Source: Ignavibacteriota bacterium
GTDB taxonomy: Bacteria; Bacteroidota; Ignavibacteria; SZUA-365
Reading direction: 5' to 3'
Length of the DNA: 64,000 bases
Assembly: GCA_016218045.1 (NCBI GenBank)
Contig: JACRFB010000018.1
Location: 25,619-89,618 of the forward strand
The notes under the pieces are model-generated. The model saw only the letters and a list, made by a program, of their open reading frames with translations. It had not been told where the DNA came from and ran no database searches. This document shows positions 27,202 through 36,467 of this stretch, one piece after another. Numbering within the stretch: position 1 is the stretch's first letter; each line of letters begins with the position of its first letter. The position numbers and the translations under genes are program-made.

Positions 27202-28545
27202 TCAGCGGATTCGAATGACGGGGAGCGCGCGGAGCATCACACCCGATGTGGCAATGATCTGATACGTGCCGCTCGCAAGCCGCGCGCCTGTGTCGTCAGC
27301 GCCGTCCCACGGGATGAGATGCATGCCGGCACTGACGGGGCCGTCGTGCAGAACGCGGAGCGTGCGACCCGCGGCGTCGGTCACCGCGACGCGCAAGGGA
27401 GCGGACGACCGCAGGGTGACGGGAAGCAGCGTCACACTCGCGGAAGGATTCGGATAAGCGGGGTGAAGTGTGAGCACGTCGGGCATCACCGGCGCCGCGG
27501 CCACGCCGGTCGGGGCTGATGTTCCGTACACCACGAGTGTGGTGTCGCGCAGGCGCAGCGCGAGGATGTCCGTGCGCCCGTCGCCGTCGATGTCGGCCAG
27601 CGCGAGGGTTGTGATGCCGGGTGCGATCGTGTGCACGGCGCCATTGGTAGTCAGGGCAGCGTTTGTGCCGGCGTACAGTTCCTTGATCCCATCCCCGTCC
27701 ACATCCGCGAAGCCGTGCACGTCACCACGCAGCGCCGCCGCCTGCCCGCCCGTGAGCGGTATGGTCAGCAGTTCCTTCAGGTCGTCGCCGCTCACGACCA
27801 CGAGGCCCTTCGGATCTCCCGAGGATGTGTCGTTGCGGAGCAGAAGATCCGACACTCCGTCGCCATTGAAATCCGCGCGCGCCTCGTCGGAGAAATCGCG
27901 CGGCGAGAAGGCGAGACGCAGACCGGGCGGCGCAGCGTACTTGAGCTGGACGTCGTATCCCACCATTCGCGCGGGCTGCGGCGCGGACATGCCGCCCCCG
28001 TCGCCACCGCGCACGCCATTCTTCTCGCCGATCACGAGCACGCCGCGGCGACCGGACAGACAGAGCACGTCGCGCCCGTTGCTCCGATGCAGGACCACGA
28101 TATTCAGGGACATCGTCTCCGTGGGGATCGCGTCGCCCTCAGCACGGAATACGACGCCGTTCGACGCGGCGTCGCGGATGACGAGGGCCGCGCTGCTGCT
28201 CACACGTTCAAGGAACATCACACTGACCGGGCCGTTCTGTCCGTTAAAGCGGGCGAAGCCGAGAAGCCGGCGCGACGTGTCGCCCGACACAGCCTGGAAG
28301 GTGTAGAGCGGCGTCAGCGTCAGCGCATCGAGCACGGTCACGGTGCTGCTGCTGCGTGTGACGATGTCTGAAAAAATGTCTCCGTTATAGTCGCCGACGA
28401 CGGTCTGTTTGACTTCCTCGAAATTGAGCGACATGGCACTCCGCGGTATCTGTGCAAGTTCCTGGATCTGCGCGGGAAGCGGCGCGATGGTGCACAGGAA
28501 CACGGCGCAGGCCGGGAGCAGGGAGTGAATGCATGTACGGAACAT
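27202..28545 (-). CDS. FG-GAP repeat protein with T9SS/FlgD-like C-terminal domain
   Basis: A 447-residue exported protein (signal near MFRTCIHSLLPACAVFLCTI, cleavage around LPAQ). Repeated Asp-rich loops (VGDYNGDIFSDI, RADFNGDGVSDLLL, FADVDGDGIKELY, LADIDGDGRTDILAL) define an FG-GAP/VCBS propeller of the integrin-alpha type. The C-terminal ~85 residues (TLHPAYPNPSASVTLLP ... LASGTYQIIATSG ... LPVIRIR) are a FlgD-Ig-like/T9SS type A domain. It is probably a surface-displayed binding protein. It lies between a cytochrome c gene (22 bp upstream) and the small Ca-motif protein (9 bp downstream). Confidence 0.8.
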   Translation of the reverse strand: MFRTCIHSLLPACAVFLCTIAPLPAQIQELAQIPRSAMSLNFEEVKQTVVGDYNGDIFSDIVTRSSSTVTVLDALTLTPLYTFQAVSGDTSRRLLGFARFNGQNGPVSVMFLERVSSSAALVIRDAASNGVVFRAEGDAIPTETMSLNIVVLHRSNGRDVLCLSGRRGVLVIGEKNGVRGGDGGGMSAPQPARMVGYDVQLKYAAPPGLRLAFSPRDFSDEARADFNGDGVSDLLLRNDTSSGDPKGLVVVSGDDLKELLTIPLTGGQAAALRGDVHGFADVDGDGIKELYAGTNAALTTNGAVHTIAPGITTLALADIDGDGRTDILALRLRDTTLVVYGTSAPTGVAAAPVMPDVLTLHPAYPNPSASVTLLPVTLRSSAPLRVAVTDAAGRTLRVLHDGPVSAGMHLIPWDGADDTGARLASGTYQIIATSGVMLRALPVIRIR

Positions 28546-28567
28546 GGGGCGTCCTCGGAGAAGATGA

Positions 28568-29464
28568 TCAGTCGTTAGTCGCCAGCGCGGGCTGTGCGCG
28601 CAGGTACAGCCAGAGTGCGGTGAGTTCGTTGTCGGTCATGCGACCGAACTGATCCCACGGCATAAACGCGGCCTGCAGCGGACGCCGATCGGGAGTGAAG
28701 CCGGTGCGCAGCGTGAGGAGGAAGTCCTCGCGCGTCCAGGATTTCAGCGGTCCGCCCGGTGTGAGGTTCGGGCTGGGAGGTGCGTGAGGATTGGGATCCT
28801 TGCCTCCCGCGAGATTCTCGCCGTGGCAGGTGCGGCAGCCGCCGGTGTTGACGAGGTACTCGCCGTAGGCGGCTGTCACGTCGCGCGGCGGGGCGGGGGG
28901 ACGCACGTCGTGCTGAATATCCTCGACCGAGAGTATGCTGCCGAAGGCGCCGAACGCCGCGAGGATGTGAGAAAGGAATGTCAGTTCATATCCCGCGGTT
29001 GTCTTATCGACGGGCGGAAGGCTCTTGATGTAGGAGATGATTGAGCCGAGATCCTCGTCGGAAAAATAATAGTACTCCCGCGACGGCATGATGAACAGGG
29101 CCTGCCCCGACGGCCGCACGCCGTGCCGTATGCTGCGCACCCAGTCGATGTCGGATGCGTACGCGCTCGCAACACCGCCGCGACCGCGCGTGAGATTCGG
29201 CGCGTCGATGGATCCGATGTCGGGATCCTCGAACATCCGCTTGCCCGCGAGATCCGGACCGTGGCAGCCGGTGCAGTACACGTCGACCCAGTGACGACCG
29301 CGCGCGATCGTCGCCGTGTCGTTGGGCACGAGCACCGCGCGGGGTGTGATCTCGTAGGTGCTGTTCAACCGGCTGCGCGTCATGAAGTAGATCACGACGA
29401 CGGTGAGGACGACGACACCGACGAGGGAGCCGAGGACGATGGCGATGCGCTTGAGAATCTTCAT
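28568..29464 (-). CDS. Membrane-anchored diheme cytochrome c
   Basis: A 298-residue protein with an N-terminal membrane anchor (IAIVLGSLVGVVVLTVVVIY) and two class I cytochrome c domains. The heme sites are CTGCH (YCTGCHGPDLAG, with a downstream Met in FIMPSREYYYFSD) and CRTCH (GCRTCHGENLAGG, with AFMPWDQFGRM). DLGSIISYIKSLPPV and NELTALWLYLRAQ are the typical C-terminal helices. It probably carries electrons in the periplasm; no oxidase genes are adjacent. The start at 29464 puts the anchor at the N-terminus; an ATG 18 codons upstream is possible. It is the first gene of the three-gene minus-strand set. Confidence 0.85.
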   Translation of the reverse strand: MKILKRIAIVLGSLVGVVVLTVVVIYFMTRSRLNSTYEITPRAVLVPNDTATIARGRHWVDVYCTGCHGPDLAGKRMFEDPDIGSIDAPNLTRGRGGVASAYASDIDWVRSIRHGVRPSGQALFIMPSREYYYFSDEDLGSIISYIKSLPPVDKTTAGYELTFLSHILAAFGAFGSILSVEDIQHDVRPPAPPRDVTAAYGEYLVNTGGCRTCHGENLAGGKDPNPHAPPSPNLTPGGPLKSWTREDFLLTLRTGFTPDRRPLQAAFMPWDQFGRMTDNELTALWLYLRAQPALATND

Positions 29465-29830
29465 CGGAGTGGAGGCCTGACTGTGAGGGGAATCCGTTTT
29501 GGCCGATGTGACAAACACATCCGCACACGACCTGCGCTGTGCGGGACAGAATGATCAGACACGGTTCCCTGAAGCGGGAATCGCGAGGTGCTCTTGCGGA
29601 TGTGGGAAATCGGACAAGTAAAATCTACATATCGGAAATGTCAGTGTCAAGCAAAAAACGGCATGTGCATCCGGCCGCGATGCGGCTTCGGCTCTTGAAT
29701 ACCGCGAAAACGCGCCATATATTACGATAGACACTATCCGTAGTACCCAACCCGCCGCCGCGTTGTGAATGGAGGATTCATTCGCTCCGCGCGGTTCGCT
29801 TCGCGTCCACTTCATGTGAGTCATTTGATC

Positions 29831-31549
29831 GTGCGACACAGCCCCTTGCTTTTTCTTTGCGCCGCCGCGTTCCTCGCGCTACCGGTCCCGTATGCACGGG
29901 CGCAGGACGGCGGCGGGGGAGAGCGGCCTCCCGTGCGCCTCAGCGGATCGGCGGCGGCCACCGCCGACGTGTACGGCTTCTCCGCCAACGACAGCACGCT
30001 GCAACCGCGGCGCCCCTCGTCGCTGCTGCGCCTTGTTCTCACACCCACACTGGCATTCGGCGATCACATCACGCTGCCCTTCAACATCATGCTGTCGTCG
30101 CAGGAGACCAATGTTGTGACGCCGAATGCAAAGAATTCGACGTTCCTGCAATTCATACAGAATCCGTTGAACAACCTCGGCTTCCTGAGTGTCGCGCCGC
30201 GCATCGGCTGGTTGCAGGCCTACCTCGGCACACACGTGCCGCGGTACTCGGAACTGTCGGCGGGGGATGAACAGGTATTCGGCGCCGGTGTGGATCTGAC
30301 ACCCGGACTCTTCCGTTTTGCGCTTTCGGCCGGCAGCGTGCAGCGCGCCATCGAGGCCGACAGCGCCAACAACGTGCGCGCCGCGTACGCGCGCCACGTG
30401 GTGCTGGGCAAGATCGGGTATGGCGACGAGAACGGCACCTTCGCGCATCTCAACCTCGTGCGCGCGAAGGACGATGCCGCGTCGCTCGCGCGCAGGCCCG
30501 CCGGACTCGCGCCGCAGGAAGGCGCCCTGGCGTCGCTCAATTTTCGGATAGGTGTATCCGAAACAGTGGGCCTCAGCGGCGAGGCCGCCGCATCGGCCTT
30601 CACACGCGATCTCAATGCCGATCCGGTGGACTTCAGCTCGCCGCTTCCCGCCTCGATGTACCGCCAGAACGTTTCCACACGCAGCGACTACGCGGGCACA
30701 CTGGCGCTGGCCTGGGACGAGGGCGATTTCGGCGTAAAGACCTCGGGCAAATACATCGGCGCCGGCTATGTGTCGCTCGGGTATCCGTACCTGCAGCCCG
30801 ACCGGCTCGAATTCCTGCTCGCTCCGCGCGCGCGTTTCTTCGACAAGAAGCTGTCCCTCAACGCGTCGATCGGACACCGCACAAACAACTTGTCGAGCAC
30901 CAAGGGCGCAACATCGACACAGATCATCGGATCCGCCAACGCCTTTGCGCTGATATCCGAGGAATGGTCCGTCGCTTTGCGCTACGCCAACTTCGGCGTG
31001 CGCAACAACGTGAGCAACGACACGCTGCGCGTGGAAACCGTGTCGAACGCGTTTTCGGTGGCGCCCACCTACACGCTGCGCGCGCAGGCCGCCACACACA
31101 CCATCACGGCCAGCTACGCGCTCGACGCGTTCACCGATCACAACGTCGTGTCGGGAGCGCAGGGCAGCAACAATACGCAGAGTGTCATGCTGATGTATCT
31201 CGGCACGTGGACGGAGACCCCGCTCTCGCTCACGGCCTCCGTCCATCACATGACAAACGATCTTCCCGCGGGCGCATTAAACATGAACACGCTGTCGCTG
31301 GGCGCGGGCACGACGCTGTTCGAGGGCGCTGTCGCGCCGTCGGTCACCGTCACCTACTCGAACAATCGCCTCGCGTCCTTCACCGCCGACAGACAGGTCG
31401 GCGCGCGCGCCGGCGTGCAGTGGCGCATCGCGGACGGACTCACGCTCAACTCCGCCGTATCGGTGAACGACTACCGCTACGGCTCCGCAAAACCCGGCGC
31501 GTTTTTCCGGGAGACACTTTTCGAATCGGCATTGACCACCACGTTTTAG
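29831..31549 (+). CDS. Outer-membrane beta-barrel protein, first gene of TANFOR-like surface operon
   Basis: About 572 residues, exported and rich in alternating amphipathic beta strands (for example WSVALRYANFGVRNN, THTITASYALDAF, ESALTTTF), ending in the C-terminal Phe typical of outer-membrane barrels. The family name is not recognised. No ATG begins the frame: GTG at 29831 gives a compact signal peptide (RHSPLLFLCAAAFLALPV ...), and GTG at 29765 is the alternative. The gene for the 1628-residue TANFOR-like protein starts 27 bp after the stop codon, so they are surely co-transcribed. A role as outer-membrane anchor or channel for that protein is inferred from context only. Confidence 0.7.
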   Translation: MRHSPLLFLCAAAFLALPVPYARAQDGGGGERPPVRLSGSAAATADVYGFSANDSTLQPRRPSSLLRLVLTPTLAFGDHITLPFNIMLSSQETNVVTPNAKNSTFLQFIQNPLNNLGFLSVAPRIGWLQAYLGTHVPRYSELSAGDEQVFGAGVDLTPGLFRFALSAGSVQRAIEADSANNVRAAYARHVVLGKIGYGDENGTFAHLNLVRAKDDAASLARRPAGLAPQEGALASLNFRIGVSETVGLSGEAAASAFTRDLNADPVDFSSPLPASMYRQNVSTRSDYAGTLALAWDEGDFGVKTSGKYIGAGYVSLGYPYLQPDRLEFLLAPRARFFDKKLSLNASIGHRTNNLSSTKGATSTQIIGSANAFALISEEWSVALRYANFGVRNNVSNDTLRVETVSNAFSVAPTYTLRAQAATHTITASYALDAFTDHNVVSGAQGSNNTQSVMLMYLGTWTETPLSLTASVHHMTNDLPAGALNMNTLSLGAGTTLFEGAVAPSVTVTYSNNRLASFTADRQVGARAGVQWRIADGLTLNSAVSVNDYRYGSAKPGAFFRETLFESALTTTF

Positions 31550-31576
31550 GACGTCCGGGATACACGGAGACGCAGC

Positions 31577-34500
31577 ATGATCACGACACGACAGACCTTC
31601 CGGCATATTCTCCTCGCCCTCTGTTTCAGCGCGGCCGCGCTTTCCTCTGCGCGGGCGCAGGGTGTGAGCGCCACGCTGAACGTATCGCCGCGTCCGAATC
31701 CCTACCTCTCCGAATGGGCGGCCCGCAAGGAGACAGCCATGCTCACCACCACCGTGCCGCCTGGCGGCCGGCCCGTGCAGGTGAAGTTCTCCGTCGAGGT
31801 GAAGAAGGACGGCGCGGTGCAGGCGCGCACCAAGACCGAACAGATGAGCATCGTGACCCTGCCGCCGGGAGTCAGTGTGTACTACGCCGAGGCCCTCATC
31901 CCGTTCCGCGCCGTCGACTTTGTGGGCGGCGCCAAAAACACCGCGGCAAAGACCGGCATGCTGCCCGCGGGCGACTATGAATTCTGCGTCGATCTTCTTG
32001 ATCCACAGACGGGGCAGAGCATCATCGGCGCGCCCATCTGTCGCGGTTTTTACGTTACCGGATATGACGCTCCGAAACTCCTTTTTCCAGACAACGGCAG
32101 CGCGCTGCAGACGGGCGAGAGGCCCATGTTCCGCTGGGCACCCGTCACGCCGCAGCCGCAGGGGTTTGTCACCTACCGCGTGATGGTGTTTGAAGTACTG
32201 CAGGGCCAGCGGGCGATGCAGGCCTTCCGCGGCAACCGCCCGATTCTCGACGTGCCCGTGCGCGGCGTCACGCAGCTCCTGTGGCCGCCCGAGTATCCGC
32301 TGCCGGGACGTGTGCCGGAGTATGCTTGGACCGTCCGCGCGCTCGACGAACGCGGCACGCCGCTCGGCGAGACCGACGGCTACGCGCAGCCCTTCACCTT
32401 CACGGTCGCCGCGGCCGCCGAGCGGCGCGCCACGGCGGGCGAGACCGCAACGATCGAGCGGCGGCAGGGCAATGAGGCACTGCGCACACAGCAGCCGCCG
32501 GCTCCGCCCGTGGATGTGGCTCCGGGACCACTCATGACGGCGCAGAAGGCGGTGAAGGCCGGTCCGGGCGACAACAACGTGCAGCAGCCCGACACGACAC
32601 AATACGGCAACGGCAATCCGCAGCCCGCGCCGAGCGGATGCCAACCCGCGGGTGTCACGCCGCCCCCGGTGGTGGATCAGACCCCTTCGACCAAGGCCGC
32701 CGCCGCGTATGTCGACAGTGTCGTGACCGTCGGGTATTTCCCGATGAAGATACTCGAGGCGACGGGCACGGGCGCCGGACTCACCGGCAAGGGCTCCATT
32801 CTCGTCACCTGGCTGCGCACGCCCGTCGCGGTGCAGTTTACCAACATCAAGATCAACACGGCGGGACAGGTGTACAACGGCGACGTGGTGGCGCGCATCG
32901 ACGCCACGCCCGACCCGTATCAGACGCAGTGGCTTACGAATGTTGTCGGCGGACTGCCGTGGACAAAAACTCGCATCAAAAATCTCGAGACCTGGCTGAA
33001 GGCGAACTTCGGCAAACTCACCAAGGACCTCGATCTCAACACACAGATCGCCAACGCGACGAATTCGCCGGTGCTGCTGCCGCTGGGCATCACGAATCTC
33101 AAGGGCTACACCGTGGCCATCGCCGAAATGAAATGGAACGCAGCCGGCGCCGAACTCGTGGGTGTGATGTCGCTGCCCGTGCTCGAACACAACGACGATC
33201 TCGGCTTCAAGACCAGCGGACTCGCGTTTGCTCCGTCAGGTCCGTCCTTCCAATCCGGCTCCTTCGGCCTGCTCGGCGACGTCACCTTCTCGCCCGACAC
33301 CGCCACTTGGAGCGTCACCTTCAAGGCGCCGACCGACACGGCGAACGGCACCTTCATCGACTGGGACTGCGACGGCTTCCGCCGCGCGCAGGTGGACATG
33401 GACTTTGCACTCCCGCGCGCGTGGGTGACGCCGAGCCCCGACAACGGCCAGAAGGTGAAGACCAACGTCAAGGCGTGGATCAGCGACTGGGACGACTGGA
33501 TCGTAAACGCGACACTGCCGAAGAGCACCATCACAAACACCAACGGCACCGATCTCGAAGTCACCAACATGGCCTACGATCATTCCGACATCCGCAATCC
33601 CTCGGGCATCACGTTTCCGGCGGGATACACGGGTGATCAGACCATGGCCTTCCAGGGCTTCTTCATCAAACAGGCGAAGTTGCTGCTGCCCGAAAAACTC
33701 ACGACGTTCGACGATCCGACAAAACGTGTCACCATCTTTGTCAACAACCTGATCGTGAACAAGACCGGCGTCACCTGCGCCATCGGCGCGGCGAACATCA
33801 TACAATTCCCGAAGGGCAACATCGCGTCGCTGGGCGCGAGCATCGATTCGCTCAAGATTTCGCTCGTGAACAGCTCGGTGAAAACCGCGTATCTGCGCGG
33901 ACTCATCACGCTGCCTGTGGCCGATTCGACACAACAGAACGCGCTCGATTACAAGGCGCTGTTCCAGAACGGCGACGGTTTCCAGTTCACGATGACACCC
34001 AAGGGTCCGATCCGCTCCTCGTTTTTTGCCGGCGGAGAATTCACCTTGAAGCCGAGTTCCTATCTCAAGGTGGCGCTGAAGGACAAGTCGTCGTTCGACA
34101 TAAAACTCACGGGCGGATTCGGTTGGAACGATGTGAGTGTGGGTCCGGTGAAAAATGTCACTCTCACCGCCGACTTTCAGAACATGGCAATGTCGTGGGT
34201 CGAAGGCGGGAGCTTCGGTTTCAACATCGGCACATGGAGTTTTGCGAGTCCGCAGAAAAAGGTCGCAAAAATTCCCGTGACCATCGACAACATCAAGTAC
34301 GTATCGAAGCCGGCGCAGCCCGGCGAGGTGCTGCGCGGCGCGGTGAACTTTGAAGTGATCGTGAACCTCAACGAAAAATTCGCGGGGCGCACGAAGCTCG
34401 AGGTGACGGGCGCCATCGAGCGGCCCGCAGCTCGGCGCTTCAAGCCGAAGTACATCGATGCGCGCATCGATTCCATCGGCCTGTACATCAAGACCTCGGC

Positions 34501-36463
34501 AGTGATTGTGGATGGCTTCGTGAAGTTCTTCCAGGACGATCCGATGTACGGCAACGGATTCAGCGGGCGCGTGAAGGCCTCGTTCACATCGGCGCAGACC
34601 GAGGTCACCGCCACGGCGCGATTCGGCACAACGAGCTACAACGCGGGATCGCCTTACAGGTATTGGTATGTGGACGCCAAGGTGATACTGCCGCCGCCGG
34701 GCATCACCTTCCTTCCCGGCTATGCGCTGTACGGCGCGGGTCTTGCGGCGTGGCAGCGCATGAACGTGTCGCCCATGCCGGCGCTCAACGCGGCGCAGGT
34801 GGCCAGTACAAACACCCCGCAGCAGGCCACCGCATCCGGCGCGACATTCACGCCGAGCACGGGCATCGGCTTCGGCTTCGCGATCACGGGTGTGCTGGGC
34901 ACTGCGCCCGATCCCAAACGCTTCAACGCCGACGTGACATTTGCGGGGCAGTTCTCCCCGAGCGGCGGACTCGTGACGCTGAGTATTTCCGGCGAGTTCT
35001 GGGGCATGGCCAAATTGACCGAGCGCGCGACGGCGCCGATAAAGGGCGCCGTGAGTCTGCAATACACACATCCGACACGGGTGTTCCACATGACCGCGCT
35101 GGCCCATATCAACAAGGATCCCGTGGTCAGCGGACCCGCGGGTGTCGGCATGGTTGTGCATGTGGAGGGAAAGACCGGCATCTGGTACGTGAAAATCGGC
35201 GAGCCGTCGAACCGCAACGTGGTGAAGGTGTACGGCGTGAACACCGAGTCGTACGTCATGTTCGGCAAAAACATCACCGCGCCCGCGGGATTCAGTTCCG
35301 CGACGAATGCGGGTCTTGCGAGTGTGGGTGTGAGTCTGGCCGCGCCGCCCTCGTCGGTGATTGCGAATGCCGTGTCGGGCAACGGCGTTGCGCTCGGCGT
35401 CGGAGCATATTTCGACACGGGTCAGCGCAACCGGCATCTCTTCGGCCGTGTGTATCTGCGCTCGCGCGCAAGCGGCGGCTTCGAACTCAATCTCTCCGCG
35501 CTGCGGTATCCCGACAACGCCGTGTGTTCCGGCGGGGCGGGGATCGAGGGATTGAATCACTGGTACATGCAGGGCAATGTCGCCGCGTGGGTCACCTTCA
35601 ACGTGCAGATCTTTGTCGAGATGAAAGACGGCACGATTTCGAATCCGTGCCTCTTCTGCTGCAAGAACAATCATCCGAACGGCTGTCCCTTCGACCTGGT
35701 CGACATCAAGATCGGCGGCGCGCTGCAGGGCGGCTTCCCGAAACCGACCTGGCTGCAGGGCTCCGCTGCAGGCACCTTCAATTTCTTCGATGGCAATGTG
35801 TCCGGTTCCTTCCAGGTGGACGTCGACTACGGCACGCCGTGCTGGCCCGTCGGCGGACCCGAGGCGGGTCCCGCGGGTGTTGCGGAAGACGCCGCTGCAG
35901 CGCAGGAGGCCGCGCTCATCAAGTCCGCGTACCCGGCGAACAATTCGAACAGCTTCGACGTGAAGGACCGTCCGCGCCTGCTGTACGGTTTCACACCGAA
36001 TCAGACGTTCGATGTGGTGGAGAGCCAGGGCGACGCGGCGGGCACGACCGTACATCGGACGTTCCAGGCCCGCTACACGGTGACGATGCGCAAGCAGGGT
36101 CCGAACGGCTTCGGCAATCCGCTCACGATACAGACCGCGGCGAACACGCTCGGCGAACACCTCGTGCTGCTGAAGGGCAACATGGTGAACATGGCGCAGC
36201 CGAAAAACAACATGTCGAACGACGGCGAGGGCGGACCCAAACCCGCGATGGATCTGGGGCCCAACCTCGACTCGGCCAGCGTGTACAAGGTGAGTGTGAC
36301 CGCAACACTCTACGAACTCAAGACGAACAATTACGGGTGGACCATCGCCCGCAAGAAAAACAACGATCCGGTGACGGAGACGGTGGAAACACAATTCGCC
36401 ACCGTTGCGCCGCCGCTGAAACCGAAGCTCATGAACGAGAACAAAAAGCAGTCGGGGAATTGA
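31577..36463 (+). CDS. Giant TANFOR-domain-like surface protein
   Basis: A 1628-residue exported protein (GGAGACG upstream, signal peptide ending SSARAQ). Residues ~25-290 resemble the TANFOR domain described from Tannerella forsythia and other T9SS bacteria: an NPYLSEW start, LPAGDYEFCVDLLD, then LLFPDNGSALQTGERPMFRW and a 'FRWAP...YRVMVFEVLQGQ' Ig-like unit. A Pro/Gln-rich linker follows (~300-385). The remaining ~1200 residues are beta-rich, with many 'FxPSGPSFQSGSFGLLG' and 'FxxFSPSGGLVTLSISGEFWG' type segments and a Cys cluster NPCLFCCKNNHPNGC near 1360. No catalytic motif and no T9SS sorting domain are seen. Likely a large extracellular scaffold. The FN3 gene begins 4 bp downstream. Confidence 0.7.
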   Translation: MITTRQTFRHILLALCFSAAALSSARAQGVSATLNVSPRPNPYLSEWAARKETAMLTTTVPPGGRPVQVKFSVEVKKDGAVQARTKTEQMSIVTLPPGVSVYYAEALIPFRAVDFVGGAKNTAAKTGMLPAGDYEFCVDLLDPQTGQSIIGAPICRGFYVTGYDAPKLLFPDNGSALQTGERPMFRWAPVTPQPQGFVTYRVMVFEVLQGQRAMQAFRGNRPILDVPVRGVTQLLWPPEYPLPGRVPEYAWTVRALDERGTPLGETDGYAQPFTFTVAAAAERRATAGETATIERRQGNEALRTQQPPAPPVDVAPGPLMTAQKAVKAGPGDNNVQQPDTTQYGNGNPQPAPSGCQPAGVTPPPVVDQTPSTKAAAAYVDSVVTVGYFPMKILEATGTGAGLTGKGSILVTWLRTPVAVQFTNIKINTAGQVYNGDVVARIDATPDPYQTQWLTNVVGGLPWTKTRIKNLETWLKANFGKLTKDLDLNTQIANATNSPVLLPLGITNLKGYTVAIAEMKWNAAGAELVGVMSLPVLEHNDDLGFKTSGLAFAPSGPSFQSGSFGLLGDVTFSPDTATWSVTFKAPTDTANGTFIDWDCDGFRRAQVDMDFALPRAWVTPSPDNGQKVKTNVKAWISDWDDWIVNATLPKSTITNTNGTDLEVTNMAYDHSDIRNPSGITFPAGYTGDQTMAFQGFFIKQAKLLLPEKLTTFDDPTKRVTIFVNNLIVNKTGVTCAIGAANIIQFPKGNIASLGASIDSLKISLVNSSVKTAYLRGLITLPVADSTQQNALDYKALFQNGDGFQFTMTPKGPIRSSFFAGGEFTLKPSSYLKVALKDKSSFDIKLTGGFGWNDVSVGPVKNVTLTADFQNMAMSWVEGGSFGFNIGTWSFASPQKKVAKIPVTIDNIKYVSKPAQPGEVLRGAVNFEVIVNLNEKFAGRTKLEVTGAIERPAARRFKPKYIDARIDSIGLYIKTSAVIVDGFVKFFQDDPMYGNGFSGRVKASFTSAQTEVTATARFGTTSYNAGSPYRYWYVDAKVILPPPGITFLPGYALYGAGLAAWQRMNVSPMPALNAAQVASTNTPQQATASGATFTPSTGIGFGFAITGVLGTAPDPKRFNADVTFAGQFSPSGGLVTLSISGEFWGMAKLTERATAPIKGAVSLQYTHPTRVFHMTALAHINKDPVVSGPAGVGMVVHVEGKTGIWYVKIGEPSNRNVVKVYGVNTESYVMFGKNITAPAGFSSATNAGLASVGVSLAAPPSSVIANAVSGNGVALGVGAYFDTGQRNRHLFGRVYLRSRASGGFELNLSALRYPDNAVCSGGAGIEGLNHWYMQGNVAAWVTFNVQIFVEMKDGTISNPCLFCCKNNHPNGCPFDLVDIKIGGALQGGFPKPTWLQGSAAGTFNFFDGNVSGSFQVDVDYGTPCWPVGGPEAGPAGVAEDAAAAQEAALIKSAYPANNSNSFDVKDRPRLLYGFTPNQTFDVVESQGDAAGTTVHRTFQARYTVTMRKQGPNGFGNPLTIQTAANTLGEHLVLLKGNMVNMAQPKNNMSNDGEGGPKPAMDLGPNLDSASVYKVSVTATLYELKTNNYGWTIARKKNNDPVTETVETQFATVAPPLKPKLMNENKKQSGN

Positions 36464-36467
36464 GACC